Made by a program: the position numbers and the translations under genes | DNA from: Bacilli bacterium | GTDB taxonomy: Bacteria; Bacillota_I; Bacilli_A; RF39; UBA660 | Direction: 5' to 3' | Assembly: GCA_022798795.1 (NCBI GenBank) | Contig: JAAWNF010000008.1 | Location: 1-32,743 of the forward strand | Length of the DNA: 32,743 nucleotides | Notes under the pieces: model-generated | Told to the model about the DNA's origin: nothing | The model's input: the letters and a program-made list of their open reading frames with translations, nothing else | The model's database searches: none | Shown: piece after piece, positions 6,971 through 15,425 of the stretch | How the letters are laid out: every line of letters starts with the position of its first letter | Position numbering within the stretch: the first letter of the stretch is position 1

Positions 6971-7765
6971 TTGAAAAGCAGGATGGAACGATATTATGAG
7001 GTAGACTCAGATACTAGTAAAAGAACAAAAAAGAATGCAGATTTGTATCAAAAAATTTATGAAACTGATGAATATAGCAATATAGAAGGAATCGCAACCA
7101 CACTAAAACCAAACGAAATTGACATTTCTAAAATTAAAGAAATGCTTAAAAATAGAGATGACAAAACGAGAAAAGAAAAAGATTTGAAAGAATTAATGAA
7201 AAGACCTGTGCCAAGAGAAGTACCAGAACCTACAACATTGGAACAAGATGAAAAAAACTATGATATTAGAGATATTTTAAATAAAGCCAAAAGTGAAAGA
7301 AAAGAAGAAGACAATCATCATAAATTAAGACACACTTCTTATGATATTTTTGAAAATGTAAAAAAAGAAATCCCAAAAGAAGAAGAGGAAGAAGAATTAA
7401 AAGAGTTAATTCATACAATTACAAATACCAGTATGTTAAATAAGTTAGGAGACCAAGAATTAAGTTTAGGGTTATTAGATGAACTGAAGTCAGATACAAT
7501 GGTTGGAGACCCTTCTTCTATAAAAGCAGCACTAGAAGAAGAAAAAGCAGCTATGAAAGATGACAATTTCCTTGAAGAAGATGATGATAAAAAGAACATG
7601 GATAAAACATTTTTTACATCAAATATGAAATTTAAAGATGAGGATTTTGATGAATTACAAGAAATGGGAAAAAATTTAAAGAAAAATGATACCATTATGA
7701 ATATCTTAATTTTTATCTTGTTAGTTGTATTTGCTACTAGTATTATATTTTATTTTTTGAGATAA
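6971..7765 (+). CDS. Tail-anchored acidic membrane protein, unknown function
   Basis: A 264-residue protein with a single membrane segment at the extreme C-terminus (about residues 242-263) and no signal peptide, so the long charged N-terminal part should face the cytoplasm. That part is rich in Lys, Glu and Asp with predicted helix (EEEEEELKELIHTI, EEEKAAMKDDNFLEEDDD) and short motifs such as MKRPVPREVPEP. I do not recognise a family. The start is TTG at 6971, 6 nt after AGGTGG; the in-frame ATG at 6983 is the alternative but sits 18 nt from the Shine-Dalgarno. Tail-anchored scaffold-like proteins of this kind occur in cell-division and sporulation systems, but nothing here proves such a role. 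Confidence 0.8.
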   Translation: MKSRMERYYEVDSDTSKRTKKNADLYQKIYETDEYSNIEGIATTLKPNEIDISKIKEMLKNRDDKTRKEKDLKELMKRPVPREVPEPTTLEQDEKNYDIRDILNKAKSERKEEDNHHKLRHTSYDIFENVKKEIPKEEEEEELKELIHTITNTSMLNKLGDQELSLGLLDELKSDTMVGDPSSIKAALEEEKAAMKDDNFLEEDDDKKNMDKTFFTSNMKFKDEDFDELQEMGKNLKKNDTIMNILIFILLVVFATSIIFYFLR

Positions 7766-7776
7766 AATTTATTATG

Positions 7777-7804
7777 AAAACAGATTTTTAAAGTCTGTTT
7801 TTTT
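7777..7804 (+). terminator. Intrinsic terminator
   Basis: AAAACAGA (7777-7784) and TCTGTTTT (7794-7801) form an 8-bp stem with a 9-nt loop; the T-run continues to 7804. Confidence 0.8.
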
Positions 7805-7822
7805 GATATTTGAAGCAAAAAT

Positions 7823-7850
7823 AAAAAACTACATTTTTTTGTAATTTTTT
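7823..7850 (-). terminator. Weak terminator of ger operon
   Basis: Read on the minus strand, TTACA and TGTAG form a short stem extended by A/T pairs (7823-7828 with 7845-7850), overlapping the gerB stop codon, and T-rich sequence follows. The stem has few G-C pairs, so the call is moderate. Confidence 0.45.
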
Positions 7851-8926
7851 ATAGTCATAAGAAAGATGATGAGAGGGATTACAAAGAAAAATCCAAAGCA
7901 AATAAATGGTGCTAAGTGAAGTGTAATAAAATTAGCAATTGTATTATTTTTAAAAATATGTTCCACTGCAAAAATTAAAAGAATAGAAAATATATAAATA
8001 ACAGGATTAGAAGCCTTATCAGGAAGTTTCCAATCATCTTTTAAGAATTGTAGTATAAAATATAATCCAAGTACAATAAAAGCAAATAAGTCGAATAACC
8101 AATGAAGTGCAATAACACCTTCTACACGTGTGATAAATCCACTTAATGAAATTAGCTTTAAAGAATGATATTCAGGATATTGATAAAGAAGCGCTAAATG
8201 TGGTCCAAATACAGAAATGATAAAAAAAGTAGTAGCGAATAAAGTCGCAGAACTTAAAAAATACGTAATGATGATATTCCTATTATAATGTTTTGTTTGA
8301 AAAACACTATTTTTAGGAATCGCACTTAAAATGAATAAAGGTAGTACATTAAATGCAATATAAGACATACCGCCTTTTAAAACAGGAAACCATCCAAACT
8401 CTAATATTGGTTTTAAATTACTAAAATCAGCTTCCCTTAAAAGTCCAAAACTGGCTAAGAGAAAAAGTAGAACAGCGAAGTAAAGTAAAACAAAATGTGT
8501 TCTAGCAATAATGGTAAGCCCTTTTGTTAAAATGTAGGTAATTGCTAAAAAAAACATAATCGCAATTGCAAGTGTAGGGGTTTTATTAAGATATTGCGAG
8601 GAAATAAAACCAATCAAATTATAAAATGTAACAATAACAGAAATGGCAACCCCAAATGTTAATATACCATTAATGATTTTTCCAAAAGCGTTTCCAAAAA
8701 GTTTTTTATTTAATGAAAAAATAGTATCATTTGGATAACGATTGCTAAGATATAGAAACAAACCAAAAGGGAGGAGTCCTAATAAAGTACCTAACAGAAT
8801 AGAAATCCAAGCATCTTGTTTGGCTAAGTGTAACACATTACTAGAAGTAACTCCCAAAAAACTTGCTCTGATGATAAAATAATACAAACAACAAATTTCT
8901 AAGCTTCGTAGCTTTTTTCTATTCAT
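7829..8926 (-). CDS. gerB: Spore germination permease, GerAB family
   Basis: A 365-residue polytopic protein of the GerAB subfamily of the amino-acid/polyamine/organocation (APC) superfamily, with about ten membrane segments. The N-terminus has the short basic MNRKKLRSLE lead typical of GerAB. The family forms the B subunit of nutrient germinant receptors in the spore inner membrane, where it binds the germinant. Start: AAGGAGG precedes the ATG at 8926, which overlaps the end of the GerC gene by 8 nt. It is the last gene of gerA-gerC-gerB. The germinant cannot be predicted from sequence. Confidence 0.93.
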   Translation of the reverse strand: MNRKKLRSLEICCLYYFIIRASFLGVTSSNVLHLAKQDAWISILLGTLLGLLPFGLFLYLSNRYPNDTIFSLNKKLFGNAFGKIINGILTFGVAISVIVTFYNLIGFISSQYLNKTPTLAIAIMFFLAITYILTKGLTIIARTHFVLLYFAVLLFLLASFGLLREADFSNLKPILEFGWFPVLKGGMSYIAFNVLPLFILSAIPKNSVFQTKHYNRNIIITYFLSSATLFATTFFIISVFGPHLALLYQYPEYHSLKLISLSGFITRVEGVIALHWLFDLFAFIVLGLYFILQFLKDDWKLPDKASNPVIYIFSILLIFAVEHIFKNNTIANFITLHLAPFICFGFFFVIPLIIFLMTIKNYKKM

Positions 8927-10106
8927 GTATTTCCTCCTTAATTGTTTTCTCTAAAGAACCTTTATGTTCTAGAACGACATCTGTTTTTATTTTAACTTCT
9001 AAATTTGGAAATCCTTCTTCATTCCAATTCTTTTTCATTTTTTTCCACTCTTTCGGATAAGTTTTATGAATCATACTTCCATATCCGAAAATATCACTTT
9101 TGTATGTTTTTTGTGCAACCTCTAATCCTTTGTTTACATTCTTCTTTAATTCTTTTTCTGTTGCTTTTTCAATTTCCTCAATGACTTTAGGGTCTTCTAA
9201 ATCTATCTTTTGATTGATTTCATTAATGTTTCCTGTTCCAGTAATGGAAACTTCTATGATTGGTTTTTCATCTTTTATTTTCACACTTGTTTTCGTTTTT
9301 ATCGTAGAAAGTGAAATCGTAGTAGGACTCTCTTTATAATCAAAAGTCAAATACATTAAACCAATATTTCCATTTAAAACATTAATTCCTCTATTTTCAT
9401 CTTTGGAAGTCCAACCAAGTAATTTATCACCTTTAAAGATTCCTACTGTGCTCATTCTAATTGCTGCATCTGGTTCTGTTTGTTTTACATTGTCTTCTTT
9501 TTCTCCTTCTTCTGTTTTTCCATCAATCATAACACTATTGATATAAGGTTCTTTGCCAGGTTCTAATAATTCTTTTAAAAAGGAATTGTAAGTTACTTTT
9601 GTGATAATTGCTTGCAAATCATAAGTTTCTTCAATGTTAATCGCAATACTTTGTGACGGAAAAGCCTCTAATGGAGATAGAATTTTCAAAGTATCTTTGG
9701 CTTTGCAATCACGAGCAAGAATGATGTAGAACATTTTTCTAGATTGGGGGTCACGAAATAAATAATCCAAGATTTTATTTAATCCTTCTTTGGCAACTTC
9801 TTCTGAAACTACAACAACAAGAAGATGTCTGATGTATACTTCTTTTGGACTTTTTAATTCGATATTTTTAATGGCCTCCATAATTGTTTTTCCCTTTGCA
9901 TCAATGACAATGGTTTGAGATTCTCCTTCTTTGGAATTCCCTTGTATTTTTTGTGCATTGGAAATGAGCATACCAACTTTATACTCATCTCCTTCTTTGT
10001 CAATTGAAATACCAGTTGAGATACTAAGGTCACTGAGTTCTCTATAATTCCAGCAACCAGTTAAAAAGAAACAGAAAGAAAGTACAATGATAATTTTCCA
10101 CTTCAT
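8919..10106 (-). CDS. gerC: Spore germination lipoprotein, GerAC family
   Basis: A 395-residue lipoprotein, the C subunit of a GerA-type germinant receptor. The signal peptide ends in the lipobox LTGC with Cys18 as the lipidation site, followed by WNYRELSDLSI, the hallmark start of mature GerAC. Later conserved parts are the SPKEVYIRHLLVVVVSEEVAKEG region and the RDPQSRKMFYIILARD region. Length matches the family. Start and preceding stop share one base (TAATG) with an AAAGGAGG Shine-Dalgarno, so it is coupled to gerA. In the spore it is anchored to the outer face of the inner membrane. Confidence 0.94.
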   Translation of the reverse strand: MKWKIIIVLSFCFFLTGCWNYRELSDLSISTGISIDKEGDEYKVGMLISNAQKIQGNSKEGESQTIVIDAKGKTIMEAIKNIELKSPKEVYIRHLLVVVVSEEVAKEGLNKILDYLFRDPQSRKMFYIILARDCKAKDTLKILSPLEAFPSQSIAINIEETYDLQAIITKVTYNSFLKELLEPGKEPYINSVMIDGKTEEGEKEDNVKQTEPDAAIRMSTVGIFKGDKLLGWTSKDENRGINVLNGNIGLMYLTFDYKESPTTISLSTIKTKTSVKIKDEKPIIEVSITGTGNINEINQKIDLEDPKVIEEIEKATEKELKKNVNKGLEVAQKTYKSDIFGYGSMIHKTYPKEWKKMKKNWNEEGFPNLEVKIKTDVVLEHKGSLEKTIKEEIHE

Positions 10107-11578
10107 TAGTTTTCCTCCTTTAATCTTGTTTGATTTTTATCTGTTAAATATCTTGGACGCTTTGTTAAACGATTGATAGGGAATTTGATGATACTATCTT
10201 TCCAAGCCCGTAAATCAAGTGGACTAAATGGCACTAAGTAAGGAACATCTAAAGTTTCCATACTGACAAGTTTGATAATTAAAATCAACATTGCTACTAA
10301 AAATCCAATTAGACCCATGAAGACTGATGTAAAAATAAATATAATTTTCCAGCTTCGAAGAGCATTAATCATATCAATATCAGAAAATGCCATTTCACAA
10401 ATAGAAGTAACAGCAACAATAATAACAACAATAGGGGAAACAACTCCAGCAGAAACAGCAGCATCACCTAATACCAATGCTCCTACAATACTCATGGCAG
10501 TTCCAGCTGCACTAGGAGCTCTTAAATCACTTTCTCTTAAAACTTCAAATGTAATTCCAAACAATAAGACTTCTAAGAAAGTTGGAAATGGAACTCCTTG
10601 TTGCTGCATGGCGATAGAAATTAAAAATTCATCTGGAATTAATTCATGATTGAATGTGGTAAGAGCAATATATAAAGCTGGTGTAATAATTGTAATAAAA
10701 AATGCTAATGTTCTTAAAACTCTTGAAAAGGTAACATTAGACGCTTTTTCATAATAGTCTGTAGGGGCATGCAAGAAACTGATTAAAGTAGCAGGTGTAA
10801 TGAGTACAAATGGAGTGTTTTCTACAACGATTGCTATTTTTCCGTCTAGCAATTCTCCACAAACCATATCTGGTTTTTCAGTCGTAATAATTTGTGGAAA
10901 AGTGGAACGTTGCTTTCCTTCTAAAAATTTTCTAATGTAACCACTATCTAATATCGCATCAATATCAATTTGCTTTAATTTTTTTAAAATGTCATTGACC
11001 CTTTTTAAGTCAACAATATCCTTGATATAGGCAACTGCAACTTTTGTTTTACTTCTTCTTCCTACTGTAATTTCAGAAAACCAAAGATTGGGGTCTTTAA
11101 TTCTTTTTCGAATTAATCCAAGATTCATATTATGGTTTTCAGTAAAACTATCTTTTGGACCTCTAATAACAGGTTCAGAAGAGGACTCTGTTACACCTCT
11201 GTCTAGTTGAGTTCTGGTTTCAAGAACAATTGCTTTTTCGCTACCATCAACAAAAATACAAGTAAAACCAGAAGATAGATAGTAAAAAATACTATCAAAA
11301 TCATCCGCAGTAGATAGCTTACTATTCGGAATTGTATTTTCTAATCTCGTAAATAAATCAGTAAAAAAAGTAGTTGTTTTATTGTATTTTACATCTTCAC
11401 TGATATTTTTCATGATGAAGTCACTAATTTTATCATCACTACTAACACTTTCAAAATAGACATAAGAAATCTGTTTTTTTCCTATTTTAATGGTTCTACT
11501 ATAAAAGTCTGGACTATTTCCAATAGCCAGTTTAATAATCTCTATATTTTTAGAAGAAACTTTCTCTATTTTTTTCAT
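10106..11578 (-). CDS. gerA: Spore germination protein, GerAA family
   Basis: A 490-residue A subunit of the germinant receptor. The N-terminal soluble domain (about residues 1-240) contains the SGFTCIFVDGSEKAIVLETRTQLDRGVTESSSEPVIRGPKDSFTE region characteristic of GerAA. The C-terminal half has four to five membrane segments with conserved stretches (PFPTFLEVLLFGITFEVLRESDLRAP, IVGALVLGDAAVSAGVVSPIVVIIVA). GerAA proteins are thought to form oligomeric ion channels opened on germinant binding. An ATG two codons upstream (11584) is also in frame, but it abuts GAGGG; the ATG at 11578 has the better spacing. I found no convincing sigma-G promoter upstream, although forespore expression is expected. 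Confidence 0.94.
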   Translation of the reverse strand: MKKIEKVSSKNIEIIKLAIGNSPDFYSRTIKIGKKQISYVYFESVSSDDKISDFIMKNISEDVKYNKTTTFFTDLFTRLENTIPNSKLSTADDFDSIFYYLSSGFTCIFVDGSEKAIVLETRTQLDRGVTESSSEPVIRGPKDSFTENHNMNLGLIRKRIKDPNLWFSEITVGRRSKTKVAVAYIKDIVDLKRVNDILKKLKQIDIDAILDSGYIRKFLEGKQRSTFPQIITTEKPDMVCGELLDGKIAIVVENTPFVLITPATLISFLHAPTDYYEKASNVTFSRVLRTLAFFITIITPALYIALTTFNHELIPDEFLISIAMQQQGVPFPTFLEVLLFGITFEVLRESDLRAPSAAGTAMSIVGALVLGDAAVSAGVVSPIVVIIVAVTSICEMAFSDIDMINALRSWKIIFIFTSVFMGLIGFLVAMLILIIKLVSMETLDVPYLVPFSPLDLRAWKDSIIKFPINRLTKRPRYLTDKNQTRLKEEN

Positions 11579-11635
11579 AAACATCCCTCAATTTTATTAT
11601 TATCAAAAACTTTATAATTTATAAGCTTTGTTTCA

Positions 11636-11664
11636 TTGAAATCAAAAAAGTTTCTGTGTATAAT
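11636..11664 (+). promoter_or_regulatory. Sigma-A promoter of rlmCD
   Basis: TTGAAA (11636-11641), 17-bp spacer, TATAAT (11659-11664). It overlaps the longest possible open frame (GTG at 11656), which rules that start out and supports the ATG at 11689. Confidence 0.75.
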
Positions 11665-11688
11665 AAAATTAGAATTTGTGGTGATAGT

Positions 11689-12930
11689 ATGAATTTATTA
11701 GATAGAAAAGTGGTTACAATTGATGCTTTAGACCATCAAGGAAGAGGAATTGCTCATATAGATAATTTTGTCATTTTTGTTTTTAATGCTTTAGTTGGAG
11801 AGGAAGTAGAGATTGAAATTGTGAAAATAAAGAAAAACATTGTAGAGGCAAAAGTCATAAAAATTTTAAAAGCAAGTCCTGAAAGGATAGAAAGTGTTTG
11901 TCCATATTTTAAAGAATGTGGTGGATGTGACTTATTACATATGTCCTATCAAAATCAACTTTTGTATAAAGAAAACAAAGTAAAAGAAATTATGAGAAAG
12001 TTTGCTAGATTAGAAAATGTTGTAGAAAGTATTGTACCAAATGATAATGTATATGGATATCGTAATAAAGTGACGTTTCAAGTAGAAGAGAAAGTTGGCT
12101 TTTATGGGAAAAGGAGTCATAAAATTATAGAGATTGATAAGTGCTTTTTAATACCAGATATTATGAATGAATATTTGTCCATTTTAAAACGTGCAATGAA
12201 TTTCTCTTTTGTGAATCAAATTATGATGCGACAGAGTGAATATGAGCAAAAGATGATGATTGTATTTGATGTAACAAAAGAATTTTCTAATTCGCAAGTA
12301 CCATTAAACGAGTTATCTAATGTATCCGTTTTAATAAAAAGAGAACATAATTATGAGGTACTTCTAGGAGATGATTTTTTACTAGAAAAAGTAGGAGACT
12401 ATATATTTAAAATTTCTCCAGAGTCTTTTTTTCAAGTAAATACAAAACAAATGGAAAAACTTTATCAGATTGTTTTAGACCATAGTGGACTTAGAAAAGA
12501 TGAGAAAGTTCTAGATTTGTATTGTGGAACAGGAACAATTGGGATTTATTTGAGTAAAAAAGCAAATGATATTTTAGGAATTGAAATGAATGAGAGTGCG
12601 ATAGAAGATGCATTTTGGAATAAAAAACAAAATTGCATTCATAATATCAATTTTATGTTTGGAGATACTGGTAGTGTACTAAAGGGAGCATCGTTTCAAC
12701 CTGATTTAATCGTTGTTGACCCACCAAGAGCTGGATTAGATGAACTTGCTATTTCAGAAATTAAAAGAATTCATGCTCCAAAAGTTATTTATGTTTCTTG
12801 TGACCCAGTAACATTGGCACGTGATATCAACAGATTAGAGCAAGATTATGAGGTTATGACTATTATTCCCGTAGATATGTTTTCTAATACCTATCATGTG
12901 GAGTGTGTATGTATTTTGAAGTATAGATAA
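11689..12930 (+). CDS. rlmCD: 23S rRNA (uracil-5-)-methyltransferase, RumA/RlmCD family
   Basis: A 413-residue SAM-dependent enzyme that makes 5-methyluridine in 23S rRNA (RlmCD in Bacillus modifies U747 and U1939; RlmD in E. coli only U1939). An N-terminal TRAM RNA-binding domain covers about residues 1-58. Iron-sulfur ligands are Cys71, Cys77 and Cys80 (CPYFKECGGC), with a fourth in DKCFLI. The Rossmann part has LDLYCGTGTIGIYLS for SAM binding and DPPRAGLD, and the catalytic Cys371 is in VSCDPVTLARD. GGTGAT precedes the ATG. One or two target sites cannot be told from sequence. A small hypothetical gene follows after 14 nt, probably co-transcribed. Confidence 0.93.
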   Translation: MNLLDRKVVTIDALDHQGRGIAHIDNFVIFVFNALVGEEVEIEIVKIKKNIVEAKVIKILKASPERIESVCPYFKECGGCDLLHMSYQNQLLYKENKVKEIMRKFARLENVVESIVPNDNVYGYRNKVTFQVEEKVGFYGKRSHKIIEIDKCFLIPDIMNEYLSILKRAMNFSFVNQIMMRQSEYEQKMMIVFDVTKEFSNSQVPLNELSNVSVLIKREHNYEVLLGDDFLLEKVGDYIFKISPESFFQVNTKQMEKLYQIVLDHSGLRKDEKVLDLYCGTGTIGIYLSKKANDILGIEMNESAIEDAFWNKKQNCIHNINFMFGDTGSVLKGASFQPDLIVVDPPRAGLDELAISEIKRIHAPKVIYVSCDPVTLARDINRLEQDYEVMTIIPVDMFSNTYHVECVCILKYR

Positions 12931-12944
12931 GGAATTGGATAAAA

Positions 12945-13349
12945 ATGTTAAAGGTAAATGGTAAGATTGCTGAAATAAAAAAGACAAGATTTATATTGTC
13001 AAAATATATTCATAATGGAACACCATCTGGATATTGTGGACATTTAGAAGTGAAGTTTGAAATTGATGGAAAAGATGGATATTTTGATTTTGATGTAGAT
13101 GTTATAAAAGATAAAAATATTTTTTATTATGAAAATAAAGAATATTGTTGCATTCCAGAAGATAATATAAAAGAAATTAATTATTTAGAAATATTTGATA
13201 CCAATACATTTTACGATATTGGAACATTTTTTAATAAAATGACAGTAAAGTTTAAAGAAATAAAAAATAAGAAAATACATGTTCAAATTATGGTTGATGA
13301 AACAGTAGTATCTTTAGAATTTGATGATGATGTAAACATAGTTATATGA
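12945..13349 (+). CDS. Hypothetical beta-rich protein
   Basis: A 134-residue soluble protein that I do not recognise. Alternating hydrophobic and charged residues suggest mainly beta strands (HLEVKFEIDGKDGYFDFDVDVI, KIHVQIMVDETVVSLEFDDDV). There is no signal peptide or membrane segment. Two Cys pairs are not arranged as a metal site. It starts 14 nt after rlmCD with a weak GGAATTGG ribosome site and ends at a strong terminator, so it is probably translated from the rlmCD transcript. No functional link is evident. Confidence 0.7.
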   Translation: MLKVNGKIAEIKKTRFILSKYIHNGTPSGYCGHLEVKFEIDGKDGYFDFDVDVIKDKNIFYYENKEYCCIPEDNIKEINYLEIFDTNTFYDIGTFFNKMTVKFKEIKNKKIHVQIMVDETVVSLEFDDDVNIVI

Positions 13350-13364
13350 GGACTATAAAATAAA

Positions 13365-13391
13365 AAATCCTAATTTTTTAGGATTTCTTTT
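13365..13391. terminator. Bidirectional terminator
   Basis: AAATCCTAA (13365-13373) and TTAGGATTT (13378-13386) form a perfect 9-bp stem around TTTT. There are T-runs on both strands. It serves two convergent genes, and the stop of the minus-strand gene is within the stem. Confidence 0.85.
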
Positions 13392-14016
13392 TGTCATTAA
13401 ATAAATTATCTAAACGTTCTTTTTCTCTTAAAAAAGCATCTTTTTCATCATTGTTTAATGTAACGACTTCTTCAATCATTTTAATAATATTGTCGATTGT
13501 TGAAATTAAATTAGGGCTCTCATCAATAAAGTCTTTTTTTGTAGAAATTTTAAGTAAACTAGAAGTGAAACTATCATATAAGGAATTGATACCAACTAAA
13601 GAAATACTATCAAATAAATTATGGTTGATTAACAAGTTTCTATTTAATTGAATATCTTTATATAAAACTAAAATTTCTATTTCACTTTTTTTACTTTCGA
13701 CATTAAAAGTAATCATATTAGAAATTAAAGTTAATCCATCTAAAGCACTTTTTAAAATTTGATTGTTTTTTTCTAATTCTTTTACATAAATTTTGCTATT
13801 CTTTTTTACATTTGAAATAGAAATGAATAGAAAACTTGCTAAGATTCCTACAATAACAGCAACCAAATTATTAATTAATAACTCATTATTTTTTTCAATT
13901 AATCCTTCACAGAATTTAATTGCTACCAAAAATAAAGCGATTGATAATAGTGCGATAGCAAGATGACTCTTTAATAAATTTCTATAGGCTTTAATATATT
14001 TCTTTTTTTCTTTCAT
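13378..14016 (-). CDS. Two-TM membrane protein, unknown function
   Basis: A 212-residue protein with a basic N-terminus (MKEKKKYIKAYRNLLKSH), two close membrane segments (about residues 16-36 and 47-68) and a cytoplasmic-looking, mostly helical C-terminal domain rich in Lys, Asn and Ile. No family is recognised. A frame 13 codons longer exists, but its ATG overlaps the -10 of a good promoter and GGGGGTG sits 6-7 nt before the ATG at 14016, which is taken as the start. Small two-TM proteins of this form occur in phage-resistance and stress contexts, but nothing nearby supports such a role. Confidence 0.75.
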   Translation of the reverse strand: MKEKKKYIKAYRNLLKSHLAIALLSIALFLVAIKFCEGLIEKNNELLINNLVAVIVGILASFLFISISNVKKNSKIYVKELEKNNQILKSALDGLTLISNMITFNVESKKSEIEILVLYKDIQLNRNLLINHNLFDSISLVGINSLYDSFTSSLLKISTKKDFIDESPNLISTIDNIIKMIEEVVTLNNDEKDAFLREKERLDNLFNDKKKS

Positions 14017-14053
14017 ACTGAACACCCCCTGTACCTGTATGAACCCTATAATC

Positions 14054-14081
14054 ATTGTATCATAAAATATCGAAAAATCAA
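14054..14081 (-). promoter_or_regulatory. Sigma-A promoter, extended -10
   Basis: Minus strand TTGATT (14076-14081), 16-bp spacer, TACAAT (14054-14059) preceded by TGA, giving an extended -10. It decides the start of the two-TM protein gene. Confidence 0.65.
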
Positions 14082-14127
14082 TAAATTTAGCGAATTCTCT
14101 TAAAAAATGATAGAAAAAATGATTTTG

Positions 14128-14136
14128 TGATAAAAT
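14128..14136 (+). promoter_or_regulatory. Possible extended -10 for GH25 gene
   Basis: TGATAAAAT (14128-14136) fits TGn-TAAAAT. The -35 region is poor. Position, 30 bp before the ATG, is suitable. Confidence 0.35.
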
Positions 14137-14165
14137 AAAAATAGAAAATAAGAAATGAGGAGTAT

Positions 14166-15365
14166 ATGAAAAAAAGAGTTATCAGAATAGTAGGAATTAT
14201 AATTTTTATCGTTCTAGGAATTTATTTAGGTTTTTTATTTTACAAAGATTACCAAATTCGTCATGCAAAAATAGAAGTAATTTTAAAAGAAGACTTATCA
14301 ATGGAATTTGGAGAAGAAAAGAAAATATCAGATTTTGTTATGCATATAAATGGAGAGAAAATTTTAGATGATAAAAAAATATCTTATCAAAAAATAGGAA
14401 AGCAAAAAGTTTCATTTTCATATATAAATGAAGATAATATAAAAGTTTCTTATCAATTTGAAGTAGAAATAAAAGATAGCGTAGAACCATTTGTGTGGTT
14501 AGGAAAAACTTACCATGTTCAAAAAGATAAAGAGATTGATTTGTTAGAAGCCATACAATATGGTGATAATTATGATAGTCATCCAAATTGTATCATAGAA
14601 GGAAGTTATGATTTGACTACAATTGGAAAATATCCTTTGACATTTGTAATATCAGATTCTAGTGGAAATACTTATAGACATGATTTTATATTGGATGTTT
14701 ATGAGCCAAATCCAGAAGAAAAGCCATCAGCTGAAACAAACTATATTGATTTTGAAGAAATTAAAAAAAATCATAAAACAGAAAAAACCAAAATAGGACT
14801 GGATATATCAAGTTGGCAAGGTGATGTTGATTTTGAAAAAATAAAAGAAGCAGGGGTAGAATTTTTATTTGTTCGTGTAGGTAGCAAAAGTTCTCCAACA
14901 GAATATTTTGTAGATAAAAAATTTGAACGAAATATGGAATTAGCACGCCAATATAAAATACCAGTAGGAATTTATTATTATTCTTATGCTGGGAATGAAA
15001 AAGATGCAAGAGAAGAAGCAAAGTGGGTCATAAAACAATTAAAAGATTATAAAATTGATTTGCCTGTTGTGTTCGATTGGGAGGAATGGAACAATTTTAA
15101 TTTTTATCGTGTCAGTTTTTACGAATTAACAAAAATTGCGGAAGCTTTTTTAGAAGAAATAGAAAAAGCAGGATACCAAGGAATGCTTTATAGTAGTAAA
15201 AGTTATTTAGAAAATGTTTGGTATCAAACGAAATATGACATTTGGCTTGCTCATTATACAAGTAAAACAAATTATGAAGGAAAATATCAATATTGGCAAA
15301 TGACTAGTAGTGGGAAAATAGATGGAATTAATGGACCTGTAGATGTAAATATTTTTTATCAATAA
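14166..15365 (+). CDS. Membrane-anchored GH25 muramidase
   Basis: A 399-residue cell-wall hydrolase. Residues about 5-28 are a membrane anchor. An Ig-like/DUF5011-type beta region follows (about 35-185, with YGDNYD and VISDSSGN). The glycoside hydrolase family 25 domain runs from about 210 to 399 and cleaves the beta-1,4 bond after N-acetylmuramic acid. Active-site acids visible are Asp213 (LDISSWQG) and Asp304/Glu306 (VVFDWEEW); the domain ends with YQYWQMTSSGKIDGINGPVDVNIFYQ, typical of the family. GAGGAG precedes the ATG. It probably remodels the cell's own wall, as there are no phage genes nearby. A sporulation role is possible but not shown. Confidence 0.9.
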   Translation: MKKRVIRIVGIIIFIVLGIYLGFLFYKDYQIRHAKIEVILKEDLSMEFGEEKKISDFVMHINGEKILDDKKISYQKIGKQKVSFSYINEDNIKVSYQFEVEIKDSVEPFVWLGKTYHVQKDKEIDLLEAIQYGDNYDSHPNCIIEGSYDLTTIGKYPLTFVISDSSGNTYRHDFILDVYEPNPEEKPSAETNYIDFEEIKKNHKTEKTKIGLDISSWQGDVDFEKIKEAGVEFLFVRVGSKSSPTEYFVDKKFERNMELARQYKIPVGIYYYSYAGNEKDAREEAKWVIKQLKDYKIDLPVVFDWEEWNNFNFYRVSFYELTKIAEAFLEEIEKAGYQGMLYSSKSYLENVWYQTKYDIWLAHYTSKTNYEGKYQYWQMTSSGKIDGINGPVDVNIFYQ

Positions 15366-15389
15366 CAGATTTTTGGAATCTGTTTTTTT
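15364..15389 (+). terminator. Intrinsic terminator
   Basis: AACAGATT (15364-15371) and AATCTGTT (15377-15384) form an 8-bp stem with a 5-nt loop, followed by T to 15389. It overlaps the GH25 stop codon. Confidence 0.85.
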
Positions 15390-15400
15390 GAAGAAAAGAA

Positions 15401-15409
15401 TGATATAAT
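15401..15409 (+). promoter_or_regulatory. Extended -10 promoter
   Basis: TGATATAAT (15401-15409) is a consensus extended -10. No good -35 is visible, since the preceding bases belong to the terminator. The start point near 15416 supports ATG 15426 for the next gene. Confidence 0.5.
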
Positions 15410-15425
15410 ACAATTGGTGAATAAG

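Noticed and set aside
10272-10649. 125-codon plus-strand frame inside gerA
   Set aside because: Antisense to conserved membrane segments of GerAA; composition is that of a shadow frame.
14166-15365. Phage endolysin
   Set aside because: The GH25 protein has its own membrane anchor and there is no holin or other phage gene nearby, so a host cell-wall enzyme is more likely.
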